DNA from: an uncultured Lachnospiraceae bacterium
GTDB lineage: Bacteria; Bacillota_A; Clostridia; Lachnospirales; Lachnospiraceae
Length of the DNA: 5,419 nucleotides
Direction: 5' to 3'
Assembly: GCA_946614075.1 (NCBI GenBank)
Contig: CAMOGO010000106.1
Span: forward strand, 1-5,419
Shown: positions 1 through 5,419 of the stretch, one piece after another
Layout of the letters: every line of letters begins with the position of its first letter
How positions within the stretch are numbered: position 1 is the first letter of the stretch
Notes under the pieces: generated by a model
Told to the model about the DNA's origin: nothing
The model's input: only the letters and a program-made list of their open reading frames with translations
The model's database searches: none
Made by a program: the position numbers and the translations under genes

Positions 1-42
1 GTAGCGGCGCCCGGCGTAAGCCCCGTGGCCCAGGTGGCCGCC
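1..42 (-). other. Possible start of a DGR variable region (VR), cut by the window edge
   Basis: These bases encode residues 519-532 of the tail-tip protein, GGHLGHGAYAGRRY. The fixed positions G-G-x-L-x-x-G-A-x-A-G match the scaffold of C-type-lectin DGR targets, commonly GG-x-W-x-x-G-x-x-AG. The positions expected to vary are CAC, GGC, CAC, TAC, CGC, CGC and TAC. All keep C in the third position, as AAC (or AGC) template codons would after adenine-specific mutagenesis. The first 50 bases of the window are 76% GC, well above their surroundings, which fits loss of adenines. Only one copy is visible; the template repeat, the initiation-of-mutagenic-homing sequence and the reverse transcriptase would lie beyond position 1. 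A non-diversified lectin or formylglycine-enzyme-like fold with the same scaffold is the alternative. Confidence 0.45.
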
Positions 43-1596
43 GAGCAGAACCTCGCGCTTCGCGTTCGTCGTTTCATCGACGCTTCCTGTGTGCTGGCCA
101 TCCGCGTATCCGGTCGAGGAAGTAGCATTCACTTCTGTCCCATGTCTCACCATCGGATTGTCCGGGTCGAAGCCAAGCACTGAGATATACTTCCAGGCAT
201 TGTCTGTCAGGGCAAGCGTATACGCCACTGCCTCATAATCTGCCGTGGGTGCGCTTGCGGACAGCTTTGTGCAGTCGTAACAAATGTACGGCCGCATAAC
301 GCCATCGATGATGTTCATGATCGTATTAGAGCAGACTTCATGCTGACCAAGCGACAGCTCCACTCCAAACAGAATGTAGGGTTCCTTGCCGGAGGAGTTA
401 CTGCTGGGCGATCCACAGCTGCCGAGCACATCATCACATGCACCCGTGTGCCAGGGCATAGTCGACAGGTATGTCGGGCAATCGACGTTATCGACGACAG
501 CTTTTGCAGTTGAAAAGGCTGTGCTTCCATTGTCAACATACACAGCAGCATTATTGTCGTCATAATCCTCAATCTTCGTGATCAGGACTCTGTTGGCTTT
601 CGCATGCATGCCAGCCTGTCCTCTGTCGATATTGCCAGCGGTATGGTCTCCGTTAAGAGCAGTTGCATTTCCAATTGATACACGGGAGCCCACCAAAAGA
701 TTTGCCGCCTGAGATTTGGCGATGATGATTCGCTCGACATCCGCCTCCTCCACAGTCGCGGGATACTGAAGGTAGTACCCAGTAGCTCCACGCATAATGC
801 TCTGGCTGTCTCTTGTCGCAAAGGCGATATCGAAGAGGTTCGTCATCCGCTGCCAGTCCTGCGCTGTTGTTCCACAGTACTGGCTCCCTTTTCTGTGGAA
901 CTTTGTGATGATGCTGTTGTGTGAGTTGTTGTAACTCGGGTTGAAGCCGCTGACGGAATTGGGCGTTCCAGAAGACTCTGAAGAATCCTGGTACTTGGCA
1001 ATAGCTACATAAGGGCGGATGGTACCGTCCGGTCTGATTGCACCTCCCTCCGGGAAAAATCCCTCATGCGCCATGTCGGACAAAATCAGGTTTTCTCCTG
1101 TTGCTGTGATCTCGATCTTAATCCACTGTGTCAGGAACAGGCACCATACATCGCGCTCTGTCCGTGAGAACTCATTGTCGACCCCACGGATGTACTGAAC
1201 CTGGAATTCGCCATCCTCATCGACATAGCCGTTTACCTCCAGATGAAAAAAGACCGACTCCCCTTCGAGATCGTTCCTACCCTGAACGGTATTGGTCGAG
1301 GGCTCGCACACCTTACCGACATTGTCATACAGCCTAGTCCCGATCGATGAAGGGTTGATATCAAAGGCGTCCCAATGGACACCGTACTTCTTTCCGGTTC
1401 TGCGCATGTCCAGCAGAAATTTTGCCTGAGCATTCTTATCTGCAGCAAAGCCGCCGGCAGCTTTCTGGATGGCAACATCATTGTTGATCAGCTGGGCAAA
1501 GAGGGCATTGAACGTATCTGCATGACACGGATCCGATGTTTCAAGCATCCGCAGGTTTGCATTGAACGATGCCCCGGAAGTATCAAAATTCGACAT
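1..1596 (-). CDS. Tail-tip receptor-binding protein with C-terminal C-type-lectin-like domain, candidate DGR target (3' end outside window)
   Basis: An ATG at 1596, preceded by GGGAGGA (1601-1607), opens a frame with no stop for 532 codons to the window edge; the C-terminus is missing. Residues 1-45 form a short head (MSNFDTSGASF, then HADTFNALFAQLINND) of the kind I associate with tail-attachment segments of clostridial phage proteins. Residues 70-200 (YGVHWDAFDI, GTRLYDNVGK, IRPDGTIRPYVAIAKY) and 220-375 (SYNNSHNSIITKF, QAANLLVGSRVSIGN, DRGQAGMHAKAN, NNAAVYVD) resemble large prophage structural proteins I recall from gut Clostridia. From about residue 377 (STMPWHTGACDDVLG, LFGVELSLGQHEV) to the edge (LGFDPDNPMVRHGT, REVLLGGHLGHGAYAGRRY) it resembles the C-type lectin fold of DGR variable proteins. 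Being the last and largest visible gene after the baseplate genes, a role in binding the host surface is likely. There is no signal peptide or membrane segment. Structural role: fairly sure. Lectin fold: probable. Retroelement diversification: inference. Confidence 0.82.
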   Translation of the reverse strand, partial: MSNFDTSGASFNANLRMLETSDPCHADTFNALFAQLINNDVAIQKAAGGFAADKNAQAKFLLDMRRTGKKYGVHWDAFDINPSSIGTRLYDNVGKVCEPSTNTVQGRNDLEGESVFFHLEVNGYVDEDGEFQVQYIRGVDNEFSRTERDVWCLFLTQWIKIEITATGENLILSDMAHEGFFPEGGAIRPDGTIRPYVAIAKYQDSSESSGTPNSVSGFNPSYNNSHNSIITKFHRKGSQYCGTTAQDWQRMTNLFDIAFATRDSQSIMRGATGYYLQYPATVEEADVERIIIAKSQAANLLVGSRVSIGNATALNGDHTAGNIDRGQAGMHAKANRVLITKIEDYDDNNAAVYVDNGSTAFSTAKAVVDNVDCPTYLSTMPWHTGACDDVLGSCGSPSSNSSGKEPYILFGVELSLGQHEVCSNTIMNIIDGVMRPYICYDCTKLSASAPTADYEAVAYTLALTDNAWKYISVLGFDPDNPMVRHGTEVNATSSTGYADGQHTGSVDETTNAKREVLLGGHLGHGAYAGRRY

Positions 1597-1600
1597 TATT

Positions 1601-1607
1601 TCCTCCC
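1601..1607 (-). promoter_or_regulatory. Ribosome binding site of the tail-tip protein gene
   Basis: On the minus strand GGGAGGA lies four bases before the ATG at 1596. It fixes the start of the large open frame and is strong enough for independent translation, which is needed because the gene is not overlapped by its upstream neighbour. Confidence 0.75.
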
Positions 1608-1646
1608 GTATGATATTTCCAATACTATGATTTGTGTAAAAAGGTT

Positions 1647-1669
1647 AAAAAATAACAATATCCGTTATT
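1647..1669 (-). terminator. Weak hairpin with T-run, possible attenuator or terminator
   Basis: Read on the minus strand, AATAAC (1669-1664) and GTTATT (1656-1651) form a six-pair stem around a seven-base loop, and the T-run continues to 1647, giving six consecutive T. The stem has a single G-C pair and would be unstable, so at most partial termination before the tail-tip gene is expected. It may be chance in AT-rich DNA. Confidence 0.25.
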
Positions 1670-1691
1670 CTATGTGCAAAAGAAAGCGGTG

Positions 1692-2075
1692 TCAGAAGGT
1701 ATCGTCACACTCAAAGATAACTTCCATATCCGCATCTTTTCCCTTCTGCATGAAGGCTTTCAACGCCACGAAATCCCCATCCGCATCATAGATGCCGCAT
1801 TCGGAGATATAGGTGTTGCTCAGTTCATTGGCGCCAATTGTGCAACGATACCTGACTTTCGTGTCGCTGATGACCTCATGGCCGTCAACCGTCTTACGGA
1901 GCACCTCGTGGTGCAGGGCATTGCTGTCCGCAGAATGCGGGATCACTGTGCCGCTGCTGTTCACTCCTCCATCCCCGAAAGCCATGCCGACGATTTTAGG
2001 CAGGGCCTGTTCCCCTGCGCGGGCAAGAAGCATTTTCTTCTTTGCCCTGGTCGTTACTACAGTTCCTGATGCCAT
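1692..2075 (-). CDS. Small tail-fibre-like protein (phage tail collar/fibre N-terminal-domain type)
   Basis: This 127-residue protein starts at the ATG at 2075, immediately after the TAA of the upstream gene (2078-2076). GGGAGG at 2084-2089 lies eight bases before the start, so its ribosome binding site is inside the preceding coding region. Residues 10-35 (AKKKMLLARAGEQALPKIVGMAFGDGG), 53-62 (ALHHEVLRKT) and 88-108 (TYISECGIYDADGDFVALKAF) follow the pattern of the P2 gpH-type fibre N-terminal domain: a G-x-A-L-P segment, an avGdG turn, an L-x-x-EV-R strand and an i-E-G-iyD-DG motif. In P2-like phages this domain joins fibres to the baseplate protein encoded just upstream. Here it stands alone, without a fibre shaft, so it probably forms an adaptor or short appendage between the XkdU-like protein and the large tail-tip protein. 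The family match is from memory of the pattern; the adaptor role is inference. Confidence 0.75.
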   Translation of the reverse strand: MASGTVVTTRAKKKMLLARAGEQALPKIVGMAFGDGGVNSSGTVIPHSADSNALHHEVLRKTVDGHEVISDTKVRYRCTIGANELSNTYISECGIYDADGDFVALKAFMQKGKDADMEVIFECDDTF

Positions 2076-3053
2076 TTACAATTCCTCCCTTCCTGAGTTC
2101 AGGTTAATGTTTCCATCCAGCAGTACCGCGCCTGTGAGGGGCACCGCTTCTGCCGGGACGTACCAGTTAAATGCAGCAGTTTCTTTGCCGGGCAATGGGT
2201 ATCGCCAGGCATTGACGTTGATGTCGGGCGGGAGCGCATCGTCAAGCTTCTCCTCTCCGTTGAGTGTTCCCCAGCCTCCGAGGAGCCTGGCTGCATCCCA
2301 CCAGACAGAATCGACTTTGTGAACATCTGTCAGGGTCAGGTCTTCATCTGCCTGTGTCCGGGATATAAACCTGTTTGCAGCTGCATAAGCCCAAATGTTC
2401 TCGTTGGCCAATGTGAGTTTCGGAACAAAGGTAATCTCGATCGGCAACTCTGTGTCGAGCAGATATGTTCCGTCCAGCAGCCTGCTCCCATCCAAAAGCC
2501 CCTGCCACACGCTGATTGGTGTGCGGAGTGTGACCCGTTCGGTGATGTTTTCTGTCAGGACAAAAATGACCAGAAGGTCACGGAAAGATGTAGCTACATG
2601 TGCCGGCATCCTCCGGAGCACGATGTTCTCAATCTTGCGCGCCGAGAATACCGCATCTTCGTTGAGAATGATCCGGATCTGGAGGATGTTATCCTCCCAC
2701 CAGATTTCCGAATCGCATCCGGAGTATGCCTTGATGATCGACTTGATCGTCGATGCCCCGAATTTTCCGTTTCCGGGATAATAGGCGGCCACAGTCCTGC
2801 GCCTTTCGTCGAGGCTGTCACCAGGCTCCGGTTCCAGGACGAGGATCCTTTCCAGCAAAGCTATCGTTTCCTCATCTGCGTAGATGGGAAACTGGTTCAG
2901 TACGATCTTTTCAAGCCACAGAGCCATCAGGTCAAGCGTCCAGCCGGCAAAACGGTAGATTGCGTCCATTTCCCGGTATTCCGTCCACCAGGATGGGCCG
3001 TAGCTTACAAGCTCTTCATATCCAGGGATTTCCCGGTTGTTAAATACGTCCAT
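2076..3053 (-). CDS. xkdU-like: XkdU-like (DUF2313/YmfQ) baseplate protein with repeat-bearing C-terminal extension
   Basis: This 325-residue protein starts at the ATG at 3053, with GGGGAGGT (3062-3069) eight bases before it; its first 14 bases overlap the end of the Baseplate_J gene. Residues 1-165 fit the DUF2313 tail proteins of PBSX-type phages: an aromatic-rich start (SYGPSWWTEYREMDAIYRF), then ADEETIALLERILVLEP, then DSLDERRRTVAAYYPGNGKF and TIKSIIKAYSG. XkdU-type proteins are usually near 190 residues, so about 140 extra residues follow. The extension opens with LLDG repeats (186-200), continues with LLGGWGTLNG (257-266) and ends with VLLDGNINLNSG (310-321). By position the family corresponds to P2 gpI-like proteins that connect baseplate wedges to fibres. 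The extension, next to the fibre-like gene, probably serves as the docking platform for the fibre apparatus. Core assignment is firm; the extension's role is inferred. Confidence 0.85.
   Translation of the reverse strand: MDVFNNREIPGYEELVSYGPSWWTEYREMDAIYRFAGWTLDLMALWLEKIVLNQFPIYADEETIALLERILVLEPEPGDSLDERRRTVAAYYPGNGKFGASTIKSIIKAYSGCDSEIWWEDNILQIRIILNEDAVFSARKIENIVLRRMPAHVATSFRDLLVIFVLTENITERVTLRTPISVWQGLLDGSRLLDGTYLLDTELPIEITFVPKLTLANENIWAYAAANRFISRTQADEDLTLTDVHKVDSVWWDAARLLGGWGTLNGEEKLDDALPPDINVNAWRYPLPGKETAAFNWYVPAEAVPLTGAVLLDGNINLNSGREEL
2454..2498 (-). repeat. Short tandem peptide repeat LLDGxx in the XkdU-like protein
   Basis: Residues 186-200 read LLDGSR, LLDGTY, LLD: a six-residue period repeated two and a half times. 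The codons differ between copies (CTT TTG GAT GGG, CTG CTG GAC GGA, CTG CTC GAC), so the repeat is kept at the protein level and is not a recent DNA duplication. Further degenerate copies occur at residues 257-266 and 310-321 of the same protein. Confidence 0.6.
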
Positions 3054-4143
3054 CCACTATCACCTCCCCGGCAACTGGAACCTGGTAGATGCTGATCGGC
3101 ACATTGTCTGTGCCTCCGTTGACCAGCAGGTTTTCGTAGTCAACAACGCCGGACACATTCGCGATCAATGACCCGATAGAATTCACTCTCACAGTGGTCT
3201 CGTCTGCGGCCGCAAGCGCCAACCCTTTCAGATAAGCTTTCAAGGCTGCTTCTATATCATCCTTTATGGCAGCGAAAGAACCGTTTGCAGTCTTTGTTAT
3301 TTCCACAGAGAGACTGATAGGTACTTCCACCGATGCTACTGCTGTAAAGAAGCACCCTATCGTAACAAGGCCTTCCCCTAAGCCAGATGCGCCCGGGTCG
3401 AGGGTATCCTGGACCTGATTAACAATATCCTCTGACGGCGCTGTCCCGTCCACTGCGGTGATGACTGCCTTCACGGTTCCGGGGCCATCCCAGAGCTTTA
3501 TGATCCTCGCCCTGCCAACTCCTGAAATCCCTTCGCACCATGATTTAATCTGGGAAGCATTCCCGTTTTCAGCGGGCCCGGCGATCTTTTCCAGAAACCT
3601 GGCCCGGGCCGAGTCATCATCCTCTGTATCGACCGCAGGAATAGCCAGAGAACCGAGAGTGGCGCTGATCATATCGTCTACATCACGCTCCGGGATGACC
3701 GGCAGGCCGGGCACAAGGGAATTCATCTCTGTGCCGGTCTCTTGGGAGACGATAACCCAATTGCCTTCGGTGTCCTTTGCCGTGTTGAAGAAATGGTCAT
3801 CGCAGCTTACAAGATCACCTATCTCCGGCGAGGCGCCGACAAATTCCACATAATAGGTCGCGGGAGTGTCCTCGGGAGGATTTCTCGCCATGCCCTGTTC
3901 TGCCAGCCGTTCATCCAAGATTTCCCCTGTGCAAGTATTGATGGAGATGATCTCTGCGACCATGCTCAGATCATCGAAGAAATCCGATGTGCGTGTCACA
4001 TGCCCATCGCAGGCATCCCGGTAAACAGATCCCTGGTTCGTATCCACACCAAGTTCTTCACCCATGGCAATCGCCTGCTCAAGAAGTGTTTCCTCGGTGA
4101 TCTCATCCAGTTTAAGATCCTCAATATTTCTAACTGTCGCCAT
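3040..4143 (-). CDS. xkdT-like: Baseplate J-like wedge protein (XkdT-like)
   Basis: This 367-residue protein starts at the ATG at 4143, 14 bases inside the preceding gene; GGAGGG at 4155-4160 lies 11 bases before it. Baseplate_J proteins (Mu gp47, P2 gpJ, T4 gp6 group) form the wedge ring around the hub that triggers sheath contraction. The N-terminal part (residues 13-90) has an acidic helical start followed by LGVDTNQGSVYRDA and helices such as TGEILDERLAEQGM. The family hallmark is at 172-214: DTEDDDSARARFLEKI, then GNASQIKSWCEGISGVGRARI, followed by the strand-rich KAVITAVDG (225-233). The C-terminal part (EVPISLSVEI, IEAALKAYLKGLALA, GSLIANVSGVVDYENLLVNG, GEVIVDG) matches the usual end of the family, and the length is typical. 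Placement between the XkdS-like and XkdU-like genes is the standard PBSX order. Confidence 0.93.
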   Translation of the reverse strand: MATVRNIEDLKLDEITEETLLEQAIAMGEELGVDTNQGSVYRDACDGHVTRTSDFFDDLSMVAEIISINTCTGEILDERLAEQGMARNPPEDTPATYYVEFVGASPEIGDLVSCDDHFFNTAKDTEGNWVIVSQETGTEMNSLVPGLPVIPERDVDDMISATLGSLAIPAVDTEDDDSARARFLEKIAGPAENGNASQIKSWCEGISGVGRARIIKLWDGPGTVKAVITAVDGTAPSEDIVNQVQDTLDPGASGLGEGLVTIGCFFTAVASVEVPISLSVEITKTANGSFAAIKDDIEAALKAYLKGLALAAADETTVRVNSIGSLIANVSGVVDYENLLVNGGTDNVPISIYQVPVAGEVIVDGRI

Positions 4144-4567
4144 TTGTCAGCACACCCTCCATTTCCAATTCTCCATAGATTGTATCTGCAATGAATGCCA
4201 CATGAACCGAGTCCTGTCCGACCCTCTCATATGTAAAATCCCTCACTCCGGTGACCCGCGCATCGTAGGTCAGTGCATCCTCTACCATGGCGGGGATATC
4301 TGCGTCCAGGTATTCCGGAGTCAGTCCAACATCCCCGATCTTGTTAAATACATCGCTCCCATACTGGTCGTCGTACAGGAAATAGGCAAATCTCCGCGTG
4401 GACAGGATCTTCCAGATTGCCTGCCGGCATGCCTCTTCACCGTCAATCATGCCCCGGATCCGGCCGTGTTCATGGTCCATTCCATATGTCCTGTAAACCG
4501 GCGCCAGCTGCTCCAGTTCTTCTTCGGAGAGCATATCCTCTTCGTTCATCAATGTAGTATCAGCCAT
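4130..4567 (-). CDS. xkdS-like: XkdS-like (DUF2634) gp25-type sheath initiator protein
   Basis: I place the start at the ATG at 4567, giving 145 residues. GAGGTG at 4572-4577 is well spaced before it, and the start sits one base after the stop of the preceding gene. An in-frame ATG at 4588 would add seven residues and overlap that gene by 20 bases, but I see no better ribosome binding site for it. The protein has an acidic leader (residues 1-25, EEDMLSEEELEQL) and then the DUF2634/gp25 pattern: GMIDGEEACRQAIWKILSTR (39-58) with the T-x-R-x-x-Y-F-Y signature (RRFAYFLYDDQYGSDV), IPAMVEDALTYDARVTGV (91-108) and a C-terminal strand ending DTIYGE. Proteins of this group link the baseplate wedge to the first sheath ring in contractile tails. 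The gene ends 14 bases inside the Baseplate_J gene, which suggests translational coupling of two interacting proteins. Confidence 0.88.
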   Translation of the reverse strand: MADTTLMNEEDMLSEEELEQLAPVYRTYGMDHEHGRIRGMIDGEEACRQAIWKILSTRRFAYFLYDDQYGSDVFNKIGDVGLTPEYLDADIPAMVEDALTYDARVTGVRDFTYERVGQDSVHVAFIADTIYGELEMEGVLTNGDS

Positions 4568-4568
4568 C

Positions 4569-4820
4569 TCACACCTCATCTGCTTCATCGAGCATGTACC
4601 ATGAATTACCCATATCGAAGGACAGCATATAATACTGCCTCCCCAGGACCAGTGGTTTAAGCCTCTTCGGAATGGTCAGTGATGATGCTGACAGATTGAC
4701 CGCCAGGTCGTTCAGCAGGGTTACCCGCAACGGAGCAAGCTGGGTCACTGCTCCAATCACTATGTTGGGCATATTCTTCATGGCAATCCCCTGTATCATC
4801 TCTTTAATTGAAGTCGCCAA
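4569..4820 (-). CDS. xkdR-like: XkdR-like DUF2577 baseplate-associated protein
   Basis: This 83-residue protein begins at a TTG at 4820 (codons TTG GCG ACT TCA). The start is set by a strong TAAGGAGGT at 4827-4835, six bases before it. The sequence fits DUF2577 (XkdR of PBSX): an N-terminal helix MATSIKEMIQGIAMKNMP, a short beta segment IGAVTQLAPLRVTLLNDLAVN with the conserved V-x-x-x-x-PL-x-V core, then SLTIPKRLKPL and a C-terminal strand ending WYMLDEADEV. The family always sits between the XkdQ-type hub gene and the XkdS-type gene, as here; its exact structural role is not well established, though an association with the hub or spike is likely. Its stop (4571-4569) is one base before the next start, so the two are probably translationally coupled. 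Confidence 0.88.
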   Translation of the reverse strand: MATSIKEMIQGIAMKNMPNIVIGAVTQLAPLRVTLLNDLAVNLSASSLTIPKRLKPLVLGRQYYMLSFDMGNSWYMLDEADEV

Positions 4821-4826
4821 GCCTGC

Positions 4827-4835
4827 ACCTCCTTA
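4827..4835 (-). promoter_or_regulatory. Ribosome binding site of the XkdR-like gene, overlapping the upstream stop codon
   Basis: On the minus strand TAAGGAGGT contains both the TAA stop of the XkdQ-like gene (4835-4833) and a near-perfect Shine-Dalgarno sequence six bases before the TTG start at 4820. The strong site compensates for the weak start codon, and a ribosome terminating on the hub gene covers it, indicating coupled translation. Confidence 0.8.
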
Positions 4836-5419
4836 TCCCGCGGCGTCAATGTTTGCCGCAAAATTCAGTTTCAGCTTCATTGTGTGAGAGCCCTTCTGCC
4901 ATGTGTGGGTATCCTCATCGACATATGCCTGTCTGTATAGACCCAGATGGTCATTTGCGATCTGGACAACCCCGCCGGCAATCACCGAATTATCTCCGAG
5001 GCCTTCCCATGTCATGGAGACGTTCACGACCGCTTTCTCTTTCTTGAATGTTTCAACAATCTGGTTCAGCTCTGTCTTTGTGATGTCCTTATCCACGCTC
5101 TGGACCTCCTGGAAAACGCCAATCTTCTTTTCAAGCTCTGTGTTCTTCCAGGTCTTCTTTGTCTTGTTCTTCGAAGTAACTACCTTCATCCGGGTCCTGG
5201 TCTCATAGATTGACCGAGTGCGTTCATAAGAAACGGTATTCGACCAGATGCTCAGGACGAGGCTCTGGGCCGGCAGAGTCCTGCGTCTGAGATACACCTT
5301 TCCTTTGTCACAGTAAACGTAGTATCTCCTGCCAGTAGCCTTATAGGTCTGGCTTAGTGCCTCCTGGACGATGTCCCAATAGGTGCAGGTGCTCTTTGCG
5401 ACCTCTGACAGAAACTTGC
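4833..5419 (-). CDS. xkdQ-like: XkdQ-like baseplate hub protein, C-terminal part (5' end outside window)
   Basis: The frame is open from the right edge (two bases of a split codon, then 194 codons) to the TAA at 4835-4833. A GTG at 5297 is internal, since the protein continues upstream of it with KFLSEVAKST, YWDIVQEALSQTY and RRYYVYCDKGKVYLRRR. XkdQ-type proteins are about 325 residues, so roughly the last 60% is present. Visible features are a helical segment (visible residues 1-30), strands around YVYCDKGKVYLR, a basic SIYETRTRMKVVTSKNKTKK stretch, a linker helix ELEKKIGVFQEVQSVDKDITKTELNQIVETF, and the family's C-terminal motif GDNSVIAGGVVQI, then DEDTHTWQKGSHTMKLKLNF, with the conserved HT...GSHTM. 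These proteins are counterparts of T4 gp27/P2 gpD and form the central hub on which the spike and wedges assemble. The XkdP-like LysM gene expected upstream lies outside the window. Confidence 0.9.
   Translation of the reverse strand, partial: KFLSEVAKSTCTYWDIVQEALSQTYKATGRRYYVYCDKGKVYLRRRTLPAQSLVLSIWSNTVSYERTRSIYETRTRMKVVTSKNKTKKTWKNTELEKKIGVFQEVQSVDKDITKTELNQIVETFKKEKAVVNVSMTWEGLGDNSVIAGGVVQIANDHLGLYRQAYVDEDTHTWQKGSHTMKLKLNFAANIDAAG

Larger units (their letters stand above)
1597..1691 (-). other. AT-rich intergenic gap between the small fibre-like gene and the tail-tip gene
   Basis: This is the only real gap in the window. Its core (1611-1680) is 24% GC, against roughly 50% in the flanking genes. 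On the minus strand it holds a short hairpin with a T-run (separate entry), a TTGCAC (1674-1679) and a TTTACA (1635-1640). TTTACA is followed after 19 bases by TATCAT (1610-1615), but that would start transcription almost on the ribosome binding site, so I do not call a promoter. The gap may separate the expression of the host-binding gene from the baseplate operon or mark a module exchange boundary. Confidence 0.5.

Noticed and set aside
315..1481. Short minus-strand frames at 315-572, 582-821 and 1233-1481
   Set aside because: They are out-of-frame readings inside the continuous 532-codon frame of the tail-tip protein.
1610..1640. Promoter TTTACA - 19 bases - TATCAT on the minus strand
   Set aside because: The spacing is long, the -10 match is poor, and the transcript would begin practically at the ribosome binding site.
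1375..2322. Plus-strand open frames at 1375-1791, 1674-2069 and 1813-2322
   Set aside because: They run across three minus-strand genes and the AT-rich gap, overlap each other and show no family pattern; the minus-strand frames match phage families.
2319..3095. A 258-codon open frame on the plus strand opposite the XkdU-like gene
   Set aside because: It is antisense to a well-supported baseplate gene, its residue content is cysteine- and proline-rich like a shadow translation, and the window shows no plus-strand gene context.
3458..4660. Overlapping plus-strand open frames at 3458-3853, 3742-4194 and 4064-4660
   Set aside because: They lie opposite the Baseplate_J and sheath-initiator genes, overlap one another in different frames and show no recognisable domain.
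4833..5297. GTG at 5297 as the true start of the hub gene
   Set aside because: The frame stays open upstream to the window edge and encodes family-like sequence (YWDIVQEALSQ, YYVYCDKGKVYLR), so the GTG is an internal valine codon.
1..5419. CRISPR array, tRNA, rRNA or insertion sequence
   Set aside because: There are no spaced direct repeats, cloverleaf-like sequences, terminal inverted repeats or transposase frames; coding sequence covers almost the whole window.
1..5419. Tailocin (diffocin-like particle) instead of prophage
   Set aside because: The baseplate genes would look the same in both; nothing in the window separates the two, so I make no call.

Overview
The window is a contiguous block of phage tail (baseplate) genes. 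Every supported gene lies on the minus strand, so transcription runs from the right edge to the left. Strong GGAGG-type ribosome binding sites, one TTG start, a base composition near 50% GC and the PBSX-type gene order (xkdQ-R-S-T-U) point to a prophage or contractile-tail element of a Bacillota bacterium, probably a gut Clostridia-type host. No integrase, capsid or lysis gene lies in the window, so a complete prophage cannot be told from a tailocin.

In transcription order the layout is: (1) 5419-4833, C-terminal part of an XkdQ-like baseplate hub protein, its start lying beyond the window; (2) 4820-4569, XkdR-like DUF2577 protein; (3) 4567-4130, XkdS-like (gp25/DUF2634) sheath initiator; (4) 4143-3040, XkdT-like Baseplate_J wedge protein; (5) 3053-2076, XkdU-like (DUF2313) tail protein with a long C-terminal extension carrying LLDG repeats; (6) 2075-1692, small protein resembling the N-terminal domain of P2-type tail fibres; (7) after a 95-base AT-rich gap, 1596-1, a large tail-tip protein open at its C-terminus. 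Genes 1 to 6 are tightly coupled: stop codons lie inside ribosome binding sites, two pairs overlap by 14 bases, and one stop directly abuts the next start.

The first five products should build the baseplate: hub, small hub-associated protein, sheath initiator, wedge, and the wedge/fibre connector. The last two would form the peripheral host-binding apparatus.

The most interesting element is gene 7. It reads without a stop from 1596 to the window edge (532 residues). Its C-terminal part resembles the C-type-lectin-fold display domains of diversity-generating retroelement (DGR) target proteins. Its last 14 visible residues look like the beginning of a variable region: an invariant G/A scaffold alternates with codons that all end in C (CAC, GGC, CAC, TAC, CGC, CGC, TAC), as expected if AAC-type template codons were mutated at adenines. 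If so, the template repeat and reverse transcriptase should lie just beyond the left edge. They are not in the window, so this remains an inference.
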